A stretch of 23,545 nt of DNA from an uncultured Clostridium sp. (GTDB taxonomy: Bacteria > Bacillota > Clostridia > TANB77 > CAG-508): contig USAE01000023.1 in NCBI GenBank assembly GCA_900552655.1, positions 1 through 23,545 of the forward strand, given 5' to 3'. The translations under genes were made by a program, and so were the position numbers. The stretch's first letter is position 1, and each line of letters starts with the position of its first letter. Positions 1-7,767 of this stretch are shown piece by piece. The notes under the pieces are model-generated. The model did not search any database. It saw only the letters and a list, made by a program, of their open reading frames with translations, and was not told where the DNA came from.

Positions 1-62
1 TAAATAGAGCCTTACTTCCAGTTACTGGAGTAAAGCTCTATCTCTTTACGGGTGCCTTTTTT
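1..62 (+). terminator. Long hairpin with U-tract, left part cut by the window edge
   Basis: The visible part folds into a long imperfect stem: TAAA (1-4) with TTTA (45-48), TAGAGC (5-10) with GCTCTA (35-40), TTAC (12-15) with GTAA (30-33), and TCCAG (17-21) with CTGGA (25-29), closed by a TTA loop. After the 3' arm, CGGGTGCC (49-56) has no partner in the window, and six T follow (57-62). The missing partner should lie just left of base 1. The T-run after a strong stem suggests an intrinsic terminator for an unseen plus-strand gene, and it could also stop the minus-strand surface-protein transcript. Function is inferred from shape only. Confidence 0.55.
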
Positions 63-182
63 CGTCAATTTATATTATTTTTACATTACACTTTTGTTTT
101 GGTTATATTTTATATAGTTTTTACGCTTTTTCCCTTACCGGGATTTTTAGGACCGTCTCCCAATCCTGAATCCTGAATTTAA
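63..182. other. Non-coding stretch with short palindromes and a 7-base tandem repeat
   Basis: No gene is visible between the edge hairpin and the stop codon of the surface-protein gene. The sequence holds TCCC/GGGA (131-134 / 140-143), AGGA/TCCT (149-152 / 164-167) and a tandem AATCCTG AATCCTG (162-175). On the minus strand this lies directly 3' of the surface-protein gene. It could be transcript tail structure or a remnant of a small palindromic repeat; the family is not recognised. Confidence 0.4.
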
Positions 183-3100
183 TTATAGAACATATTTCTT
201 AATTGCCCAAATTCCACTTGTTAACATTGCTATAACTATAAATCCTAATCCTATATATATTTGTGCATCTCCTAGTCTTATTGTTAGCATTACTGGTGCA
301 TCATCTATATCGTCTTCACCATTTTCAAAGTTATCTGGTGTAGAGTCTATATCTGGTGTATGGCTTTCATTATAGTCTTGGCTTATTTCTGCTATGTTTG
401 TTTTTAAGCCCATATTGTTAGGGTCATTTATCCATGTTAATAATATAGAAATTGTTGCATTTTCTCCTGGTTGTAATAATGTATTTTCTAATTGTTTTGT
501 TCCAACTCTTTCTTTTCCATTTAATGGATCTCTTGGGTACCATAATGGGTTATCTTCTTGTATAAATTTTAATCCTTCTGGTATGTAATCTGTTACTTCT
601 TTTGCGTAACCTGCAATTTCACCTTCGTTTGTAATTTTTATCTTGAATTCAAATTTTACTGTTACTTTGTTTATGTCTTGTCTTCCTAAATCTACTTTTG
701 CTGGTGGTTCTGGATTTTCATCTCCTGTATGTCCTGTTTCTATTACTGTTTGTGAACCATCTTCATTTGTTACTATTGCTTTACTTACCCATTTTTTAAG
801 ACTTAAGTCGAAATATTTAACTTTTATAAATTCTTTATCTAAATCGTCTTCTTTGTTCCATTCATTGTTATTGTTTGGTGTAGAGTCTTTATCTTCTACT
901 GGATCATTATTGTCATCTCTGTCGTCTGTAATCTCTGCTGTATTTACAATAATTCTATCAGATGTATTTGGCTCTGTTACTTTAAATGCAATCTTTAAAT
1001 CTCTATAATCTGGGTTTTCGTCTGTTATTCCAGCTTCTTTATCAAATGCTTTTATTAAGTTTGCACCTTCTGTTTTTTCTTGTTCTTTTGATAAATAATC
1101 TGTTTCTATACTCTTTTTATCTTCTGATTGTACCCATCTATATTCTTTGTTTATTTCGTTTTCTGGTAAAAATTCTAAACCTTCTGGTACATCATCTTTA
1201 ACTTTATTTGCATAACCTGCAATTTCACCTTCATTAAATATTCTTAGAGTATATGTTACTATATTTCCATTTTCCACTTCTACTGGATCTTTTGTATGGT
1301 CATATTTAATGTTTCCATCTTCACCCATACTTAATTCTGGAATTCTGTTTGTTACTTCGTTGTCATTTACTGCTGTTATAAATTTTCTTAATGCTAGATC
1401 AAATATCTTCTTTTTATTTTTTACTGTTACTTTTATTGTTCCATCTTCTAATTTAACATCTACAAATTCTTCTATATCTTGTGTTAGAATTTTTATATCA
1501 GAAATTTTATATTTTTGACCTTCTAATACTTTTGTTATTTCGATTTTTAATGTATCAAATAATTTTTTGTACTTGTCTGGTGCTTCTATTTCTTCTATTG
1601 TTATAATCTCTTTTCCTTCTTTAGTTATAGCAATATCTTCTATATTTAATTTTCCATTTTCATCTGTTGTTAGCTCTTGGCTCTTTCCATCTTCGAATGT
1701 TACTTTAAATTTAGCTCCTTTTAATGGTTTTTCTGTTTCTTCGTCAACTTTTATTAACTCTACATTGTAACTTCCATTTGCTGGTTTTAATACTAATTTT
1801 TCGAAGTCATCATCATCTTCTTGACCTTTATAATAATAATCTTTGTCATCTAATTCTTCTTTATTATTAGCACCAATATAGTTTTCCATATTGTCTTTGT
1901 TTGCATCTGGATGTCTTGCTGGAACAGAATCTCTATCTGCATTTTCTTGATCTGTTATAGTAATTTTTAATTCTGCATCATATTCTTCTAAGATCCATGC
2001 TACATTTGTTAAGATTTGTTCTTCATTACTTGATACAGCTGTTACTGTACATTCTATTTGTATTGTTTCTGAATCTAAAGTTTTGCCATCATATGCTTTT
2101 AAGTTATCTGTATTTTGCCCTCTTACTAATTTTAATGTATTGTCTGCTTCAGAATATGCTTCTAGTTCGAAGTTTCCAGATATTATTTTGTTAAATTTTA
2201 ATCCTGTTGGTAGTTGGTCTACCACTTTTGTAGCTCTACCATCTTTGTTTCCTTCATTATATATTGTCATGTTATATATTACTTTATCCCCTGTTTTTAC
2301 TACAAGTGGATCTTTTCTATGTTTATATGTTGCTGTTGTACCATTTTCTAATGAAGTTTTGTCTATATTTGGAATTCTTGTATCTGTAACATTTTTATCA
2401 TTTATTTTTGTTATGTATTTTCTTAATGCTAAGTCAAAATATTTTGCTTTGTTTTCTACTGTTACTGTTATTGTATTTCCTGTTAAATTTATGCTTGCAC
2501 CTTCTTGGCTGTTTTCTATTATTGCACTTGAAATTGAATATGTATTGTCTTTAAATTCTTTTGTAACTTTTACTGTTATTGGAGATGTTATTATTTTTTC
2601 ATATCCTTCTGGTGCTTTTGTTTCTTCTATTGTTATTGTGTCTGTTCCTGCTTGTGTTATATTTATTGGTCCAATATTTATTTCTCCATTTGCACTTGTA
2701 GTTTCTGTTACTGTTCCGTTAGGACTTACAATTTTAAATGTTGCTCCTTGTAATTTTTTACTTACATTTCCTTGTTCTACTTTTACAAGTTTTAAATTAT
2801 ATGCACCTTGCTTTGGAAAAGTTGCTTCTTCTTCTCCATTAAATGATTTTTGTGTTCTATCTATTTCTACTATTGGTTGTACTGTACTATCTCCTGCTTT
2901 TGTCCAATATGTTGCTTGAGTTAATGTATAATTTCCACTTATTGCAACTCTTACATTTGTTATATTTTCAGAATTTACAGTATTTATTGGAATACTTAAA
3001 TAAAAATTGCTTCCTATTAATTGCTCTAATGTTTTATTTGTTTCACTTTTATTTGCATCTAAAACTTTGTATTTTCCATCTAAACTTTGACCGCTTTGAT

Positions 3101-3944
3101 TTGTTACTTCAAAATTAATTGTATATGGTGTGTCATTATTTTTATTTACTTTAAAAGGTCCTACTATATAATTATTTCCTTTTGCTTCTACTGTTGCTGT
3201 TGTATCTTCCATTGTAATTGGTGATGAATTACTATTAGAGCTTTCTCCTGCTTTTTTTGCATTTTCTACAAAATATACAAATAATTTATCCATATTATCA
3301 TATCTTGTAGTATTCGTATCTTCTATAGCTACATATTCACCTGCTACTCCATTAGTTTTTGCTGATAGTAAAACTGTTTGGAAAGATGCTTCTCCTGCCA
3401 TATCTTTATGGTATGTTGGATCGTCATAATTTGTAAAATACCATATTGCTAATTGTTGTACAACATCTATATCATCATCTGTTAACTCATGATTTCCTGT
3501 AATTCCTGCATTTTGTAATAATACAGCTTTATCTGTAGTTGCTGTTTCTGCATTTGGTATATAAGCGTGGTTTAATAACCATACTATTTGGTTATAATAT
3601 TGTGATGGTACTGGTAATGTAGGCATACTATTCCTGTTCATAAAATCGTATGATAAATCGTATGTTTCTTTAAATTTGCCTGGTTCAGATGTAAAGAAAC
3701 CTTGTTCTGCCTTTAAACAGTACAATGTTTTGTCATAATTTATTGCACTTCCAGAATATGTTACTATTTTCCAAACATATTTGTCACTTACTTTATAACC
3801 ATATTGTGTATTACCAATTGGCTTCCTATATTCTTGCAAACCAAATTCTTGCGAAGCAGCTTGCACACTTCCTGTTAATATTGATATTAGCAGAATTGTT
3901 ATTCCCATTATTAATAGGGTTAATTTTTTATTTAATACTTTCAT
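183..3944 (-). CDS. Large cell-surface adhesin: thioester domain, Cna-B domains, DUF11-like repeats, C-terminal membrane anchor
   Basis: Residue numbers are from the ATG at 3944 (1253 aa). A signal peptide (about 1-30, hydrophobic core then VQAASQ) is followed by a thioester domain: Cys76 in a YCL motif and Gln164 in VQQLAIWYF (TQxA-type) are the expected cross-link pair, which in the family captures host ligands covalently. Two Cna-B/SpaA-like domains follow (about 382-500 and 725-845), each with a Lys-containing first strand (KLVKV, ELIKV) and an IEE motif, fitting intramolecular isopeptide bonds. Three DUF11-like units begin with FDLALRK-type motifs (about 504, 847, 1046) and carry D-x-P-x-GL-x-F. 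A hydrophobic segment (about 1229-1248) and a short basic end anchor the protein; no LPXTG is present. The in-frame TTG at 3953 is rejected because AAAAGG lies 10 bases before the ATG but touches the TTG. It has its own promoter, so it is probably separate from rpoC. Role in adhesion is inferred from the domains. Confidence 0.9.
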   Translation of the reverse strand: MKVLNKKLTLLIMGITILLISILTGSVQAASQEFGLQEYRKPIGNTQYGYKVSDKYVWKIVTYSGSAINYDKTLYCLKAEQGFFTSEPGKFKETYDLSYDFMNRNSMPTLPVPSQYYNQIVWLLNHAYIPNAETATTDKAVLLQNAGITGNHELTDDDIDVVQQLAIWYFTNYDDPTYHKDMAGEASFQTVLLSAKTNGVAGEYVAIEDTNTTRYDNMDKLFVYFVENAKKAGESSNSNSSPITMEDTTATVEAKGNNYIVGPFKVNKNNDTPYTINFEVTNQSGQSLDGKYKVLDANKSETNKTLEQLIGSNFYLSIPINTVNSENITNVRVAISGNYTLTQATYWTKAGDSTVQPIVEIDRTQKSFNGEEEATFPKQGAYNLKLVKVEQGNVSKKLQGATFKIVSPNGTVTETTSANGEINIGPINITQAGTDTITIEETKAPEGYEKIITSPITVKVTKEFKDNTYSISSAIIENSQEGASINLTGNTITVTVENKAKYFDLALRKYITKINDKNVTDTRIPNIDKTSLENGTTATYKHRKDPLVVKTGDKVIYNMTIYNEGNKDGRATKVVDQLPTGLKFNKIISGNFELEAYSEADNTLKLVRGQNTDNLKAYDGKTLDSETIQIECTVTAVSSNEEQILTNVAWILEEYDAELKITITDQENADRDSVPARHPDANKDNMENYIGANNKEELDDKDYYYKGQEDDDDFEKLVLKPANGSYNVELIKVDEETEKPLKGAKFKVTFEDGKSQELTTDENGKLNIEDIAITKEGKEIITIEEIEAPDKYKKLFDTLKIEITKVLEGQKYKISDIKILTQDIEEFVDVKLEDGTIKVTVKNKKKIFDLALRKFITAVNDNEVTNRIPELSMGEDGNIKYDHTKDPVEVENGNIVTYTLRIFNEGEIAGYANKVKDDVPEGLEFLPENEINKEYRWVQSEDKKSIETDYLSKEQEKTEGANLIKAFDKEAGITDENPDYRDLKIAFKVTEPNTSDRIIVNTAEITDDRDDNNDPVEDKDSTPNNNNEWNKEDDLDKEFIKVKYFDLSLKKWVSKAIVTNEDGSQTVIETGHTGDENPEPPAKVDLGRQDINKVTVKFEFKIKITNEGEIAGYAKEVTDYIPEGLKFIQEDNPLWYPRDPLNGKERVGTKQLENTLLQPGENATISILLTWINDPNNMGLKTNIAEISQDYNESHTPDIDSTPDNFENGEDDIDDAPVMLTIRLGDAQIYIGLGFIVIAMLTSGIWAIKKYVL

Positions 3945-3977
3945 ACCCACCAATCCTTTTATTTTTTTCTAGCATAT

Positions 3978-4006
3978 ATTATATCGTGTTTTGCTCTAAA
4001 AATCAA
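3978..4006 (-). promoter_or_regulatory. Sigma-A-type promoter for the surface-protein gene
   Basis: On the minus strand TTGATT (4001-4006) and TATAAT (3978-3983) are separated by exactly 17 bases. The promoter lies 34 bases upstream of the ATG and downstream of the rpoC terminator, so the adhesin is probably transcribed independently of rpoBC. Confidence 0.75.
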
Positions 4007-4093
4007 TTGATTTTGCTATTATTACAAGATTTTGTCGGCGTTTTACTTCCCATCTTCAAATTCAAAAAAATCATATTCGAATTCCTATTACGC

Positions 4094-4131
4094 AAAAAGC
4101 AAATTAGAAATTTCTTTCTAATTTGCTTTTT
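4094..4131 (-). terminator. Intrinsic terminator after rpoC
   Basis: A perfect 17-base inverted repeat, 4094-4110 with 4115-4131, is closed by a 4-base loop. It starts 20 bases after the rpoC stop codon. The outer end of the stem is A5/T5, so the minus-strand transcript ends its 3' arm in UUUUU. On the plus strand a further T-rich run follows, so it may work in both directions. Confidence 0.8.
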
Positions 4132-4151
4132 ATTTTTGTAATATATTTGTT

Positions 4152-7100
4152 TTATTCTGCTACTTCTTCTTCAGAATCTTCTTGACCTTCTACATGAATT
4201 TTTAAAGATTTATATCTTTCCATTCCTGTTCCAGCTGGTATTAATTTACCTATCATAACATTTTCTTTTAGACCAATAAGTTCGTCTGTTTTACCTTTTA
4301 TTGCAGCTTCTGTTAATACTCTTGTTGTCTCTTGGAATGATGCTGCAGATAAGAAACTTTCTGTTGCAAGTGATGCTTTTGTTATTCCAAGTAATACACG
4401 TTTTGCTGTTGCAGGTCTCTTTCCTTCTGCTATTGCTCTTTCATTTACTTCTTCTAAGTCATATACATTTACTAAAGAACCTGGGAATAATTCTGTATCT
4501 CCATTATCTTCTATTCTAACCTTCTTAATCATTTGTCTTCCGATAACTTCGATATGTTTATCGTTTATATCAACACCTTGGTTTCTATAAACTTTTTGTA
4601 CTTCTTGTACAAGATAAGTGTATACACCCTCTGCTCCTTTTACTTTTAATATGTCATTTGGATTTAATGAACCTGTTGTTATTGGATCTCCGGCTTCTAT
4701 TTCGTCACCATCCATAACTTTTAGTTTTGCACCAAATGGTATTGTATATGTTTTTGAGTCATCGTTAGAAGTAACAATAACTTCTTTCTTTTTCTTGTCT
4801 TCTACTACTCTTACTTTACCAGAGATTTCTGCCATAATTGCAAGACCCTTTGGTTTTCTAGCTTCGAATAGTTCCTCAACTCTAGGAAGACCTTGAGTGA
4901 TATCTGCAACACCTGCAACACCACCAGAGTGGATAGTTCTCATAGTAAGCTGTGTACCAGGCTCACCAATTGATTGTGCTGCAATAACACCTACTGCTTC
5001 TCCTATATTTACTAAGTCTTTTCTAGCAAGACCCATACCATAACATTTACGACATACACCTTGTTTTGATCTACATCCTAGAACTGAACGTACTTTTACT
5101 TTTTCAATTCCAGCTGCTACAATTTTGCTTGCTATTTTTTCTGTTATCATTGTATTTGTATCTACTAAAATTTCTCCAGTTACTGGATCTTTTAAGTCTT
5201 CTATTACAAATCTTCCTAATAATCTTTCTTGTAATGGTTCGATTATTTGGTTTCCTTCTTTTATGTCATATAAAACAATTCCATCATGACTTCCACAGTC
5301 TTCTTCTCTTACAATAATGTCTTGAGATACATCAACTAGTCTTCTTGTTAAATATCCAGAGTCAGCTGTTCTTAAAGCTGTATCTGAAAGTCCCTTTCTA
5401 GCACCGTGTGCAGAAATGAAGTACTCTAAGGCATCTAGACCTTCAGCAAATGATGATTTAATAGGAATTTCTACTGCTCTACCTGTAGTACTTGCCATAA
5501 GACCTCTCATACCTGCGATTTGTCTTAATTGGTTCATGTTACCACGGGCTCCAGATTGAACCATCATGAATATTGGGTTTAAGTCATCGAAGTTTTCTTT
5601 CATGGCTTCTGTAACTTCGTTTGTTGCTTTGTCCCATACATTAATAACAGCATTGTATCTTTCTTCGTCTGTTATTAAACCACGTTTAAATTGTTTTCTT
5701 ATTTGTTCTACTTGTTCACCAGATTTTGCTAATATGTCAGCTTTTGCAGCTGGAACCTTAACATCTGCTGCAGAGAATGTAACACCTGCAAGTGTAGAAT
5801 ATTTAAATCCTGTTGCTTTAATGTAGTCTAATACTTCAGCAGATTTAGAAAGTCCATGTACATTTATACATCTATTTACTATATCTCCTAAGTTTTTCTT
5901 TATAACTGGGAAGTTTATTTCTAAGTCAAATTCGTGCTCAGGATCTGTTCTATCTACATATCCTAAGTCTTGTGGTATTCCTTCATTATAAATAATTCTA
6001 CCTACTGTTGTTTCTACTTTCTTAGTTTTTACTTCTCCATCTATTTCTTTGCTAAATCTTACAAATACTTTTGCGTGTATTCCTACATCATGGTTTTCGT
6101 AAGCCATTATAGCTTCATCTTTGTCTTTAAAGTACATACCTTCACCTTTTTCTCCATCTAAGGCCATTGTTAGGTAATAACTTCCAAGAACCATATCTAG
6201 TGTTGGTACTGTAACTGGTTTACCATCTTGTGGTTTTAATAAGTTGTTTACAGATAACATTAAGAATCTTGCTTCTGCTTGTGCTTCTGGTGATAATGGT
6301 AAGTGAATAGCCATTTGGTCACCGTCGAAGTCAGCATTAAATGGTGTACAAACTAATGGATGTAGTTTTATTGCTCTACCTTCTACTAAAACTGGCTCAA
6401 ATGCTTGTATACCTAGTCTGTGTAGTGTAGGCGCACGGTTTAACATTACTGGATGATCTTTTATAACATCTTCTAGTATTTCCCATACTTCTGGACTTAA
6501 TTTTTCTACCATTCTTTTTGCGTTTTTAATATTATGTGCAATTCCTCTACCTACTAATTCTTTCATAACAAATGGTTTAAATAATTCTACTGCCATTTCT
6601 TTTGGAAGTCCACATTGGTAAATTTTAAGTTCTGGACCTACAACTATAACAGAACGTCCAGAGTAGTCAACTCTTTTTCCTAATAAGTTTTGACGGAATC
6701 TACCTTGTTTTCCTTTTAATAGGTCTGATAATGATTTTAAAGGTCTATTACCAGCTCCTGTTACTGGTCTTCCACGTCTTCCATTATCTATTAATGCATC
6801 TACAGATTCTTGTAACATTCTTTTTTCGTTTCTTACAATTATTTCTGGTGCACCTAATTCTAATAATCTTTTTAGTCTGTTATTTCTGTTTATAACTCTT
6901 CTGTATAAGTCATTTAAGTCTGATGTTGCAAATCTACCACCATCTAATTGAACCATTGGTCTTAAATCTGGTGGAATTACAGGTACAACATTCATAACCA
7001 TCCATTCTGGTCTATTTCCAGATAATCTAAATGCTTCTACTGTATCTAATCTTTTTACTAATTTTACTCTTTTTTGTTCGCTTGCTTTTGCAATTTCTTT

Positions 7101-7679
7101 CTTTAATGAAGCAGACAATTTTTCTAAATCTACTTTTTCTAATAGTTTTCTTAATGCTCCAGCACCCATTTCTGCTTTAAATGAATCTCTACCATATTTT
7201 TCTACTGCTTCATGATATTCTCTTTCATTTAAAACTTGTGCTTCCATTAATCCAGATGTTCCTTTGTCTGTTACTACATATGATGCAAAATATATAACTC
7301 TTTCAAGATTTCTTGGTGAAATATCTAACATTAAAGCTATTCTGCTAGGTATTCCTTTAAAAAACCATATATGTGCAATTGGTGCTGCAAGTTCTATATG
7401 TCCCATTCTTTCACGTCTAACTTTAGATTTTGTAACTTCTACACCACATCTATCACAAACTATTCCTTTATATCTAACTCTTTTATATTTACCACAATGA
7501 CATTCCCAATCTTTTGTTGGTCCAAATATTCTTTCACAGAATAAACCATCTTTTTCTGGTTTTAATGTTCTGTAGTTTATTGTTTCTGGTTTTTTAACTT
7601 CGCCTTTTGACCATTCTCTTATTTTTTCGTCAGAAGCTAAACCAATTTTTATTTTATCAAAGACTTCTAATTCGTCCAT
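4152..7679 (-). CDS. rpoC: DNA-directed RNA polymerase subunit beta'
   Basis: This is the beta' subunit of core RNA polymerase, 1175 aa, close to the Bacillus subtilis length of about 1200. Visible in order: the N-terminal zinc ribbon (Cys60, Cys62, Cys75, Cys78); the lid/rudder region with the GKRVDYSGRSVI motif (334-345); the catalytic NADFDGDQM loop with Asp450, Asp452 and Asp454 that bind the active-site Mg2+; the bridge helix (about 748-782, containing HGARKGLSDTALRTADSGYL); the second zinc site (Cys795, Cys869, Cys876, Cys879); and the trigger-loop helix (about 901-922, SIGEPGTQLTMRT). No key residue is missing. The ATG at 7679 follows AAGGGGGC at a normal distance. It follows rpoB after 88 bases and is almost certainly co-transcribed with it. 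Unusually, no ribosomal-protein gene follows; the next gene is a surface adhesin. Confidence 0.99.
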   Translation of the reverse strand: MDELEVFDKIKIGLASDEKIREWSKGEVKKPETINYRTLKPEKDGLFCERIFGPTKDWECHCGKYKRVRYKGIVCDRCGVEVTKSKVRRERMGHIELAAPIAHIWFFKGIPSRIALMLDISPRNLERVIYFASYVVTDKGTSGLMEAQVLNEREYHEAVEKYGRDSFKAEMGAGALRKLLEKVDLEKLSASLKKEIAKASEQKRVKLVKRLDTVEAFRLSGNRPEWMVMNVVPVIPPDLRPMVQLDGGRFATSDLNDLYRRVINRNNRLKRLLELGAPEIIVRNEKRMLQESVDALIDNGRRGRPVTGAGNRPLKSLSDLLKGKQGRFRQNLLGKRVDYSGRSVIVVGPELKIYQCGLPKEMAVELFKPFVMKELVGRGIAHNIKNAKRMVEKLSPEVWEILEDVIKDHPVMLNRAPTLHRLGIQAFEPVLVEGRAIKLHPLVCTPFNADFDGDQMAIHLPLSPEAQAEARFLMLSVNNLLKPQDGKPVTVPTLDMVLGSYYLTMALDGEKGEGMYFKDKDEAIMAYENHDVGIHAKVFVRFSKEIDGEVKTKKVETTVGRIIYNEGIPQDLGYVDRTDPEHEFDLEINFPVIKKNLGDIVNRCINVHGLSKSAEVLDYIKATGFKYSTLAGVTFSAADVKVPAAKADILAKSGEQVEQIRKQFKRGLITDEERYNAVINVWDKATNEVTEAMKENFDDLNPIFMMVQSGARGNMNQLRQIAGMRGLMASTTGRAVEIPIKSSFAEGLDALEYFISAHGARKGLSDTALRTADSGYLTRRLVDVSQDIIVREEDCGSHDGIVLYDIKEGNQIIEPLQERLLGRFVIEDLKDPVTGEILVDTNTMITEKIASKIVAAGIEKVKVRSVLGCRSKQGVCRKCYGMGLARKDLVNIGEAVGVIAAQSIGEPGTQLTMRTIHSGGVAGVADITQGLPRVEELFEARKPKGLAIMAEISGKVRVVEDKKKKEVIVTSNDDSKTYTIPFGAKLKVMDGDEIEAGDPITTGSLNPNDILKVKGAEGVYTYLVQEVQKVYRNQGVDINDKHIEVIGRQMIKKVRIEDNGDTELFPGSLVNVYDLEEVNERAIAEGKRPATAKRVLLGITKASLATESFLSAASFQETTRVLTEAAIKGKTDELIGLKENVMIGKLIPAGTGMERYKSLKIHVEGQEDSEEEVAE

Positions 7680-7705
7680 TTTTTGCCCCCTTGACTTTAT
7701 TTTTT

Positions 7706-7764
7706 AGTTTTCGCAAAACTATTTTTTAATTGCCCTACCCAAATATAAAATTTGGGTAGCAATT
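7706..7764 (-). promoter_or_regulatory. rpoB-rpoC intergenic stem-loops
   Basis: In the 88-base spacer, CTACCCAAAT (7735-7744) pairs perfectly with ATTTGGGTAG (7750-7759) around a 5-base loop. Flanking AATTG/CAATT extends the stem past a CC bulge. A second small stem is AGTTTT/AAAACT (7706-7711 / 7715-7720). In the rpoB-to-rpoC direction the large stem is followed by A-rich sequence, not a U-run, so it is not a standard terminator for this operon. The T-run is on the other strand. RNA processing, stabilisation or blocking of antisense transcription are possible; none is shown. Confidence 0.6.
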
Positions 7765-7767
7765 TTT

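Noticed and set aside
1..62. Riboswitch (c-di-GMP, T-box or ZTP type) at the left edge, suggested by GGGTGCC before a T-run
   Set aside because: No conserved aptamer core of any of these could be lined up; a plain long terminator stem explains the sequence.
504..2500. Repeated FDLALRK-type segments in the adhesin as a DNA repeat array
   Set aside because: The similarity is at the protein level; the copies are diverged domain repeats within one gene, not a CRISPR or DNA repeat.
2083..2919. Long open frame (278 codons) on the plus strand opposite the adhesin
   Set aside because: It is the mirror of the adhesin codons; the adhesin has a signal peptide, recognised domains and a membrane anchor, and the mirror frame shows none.
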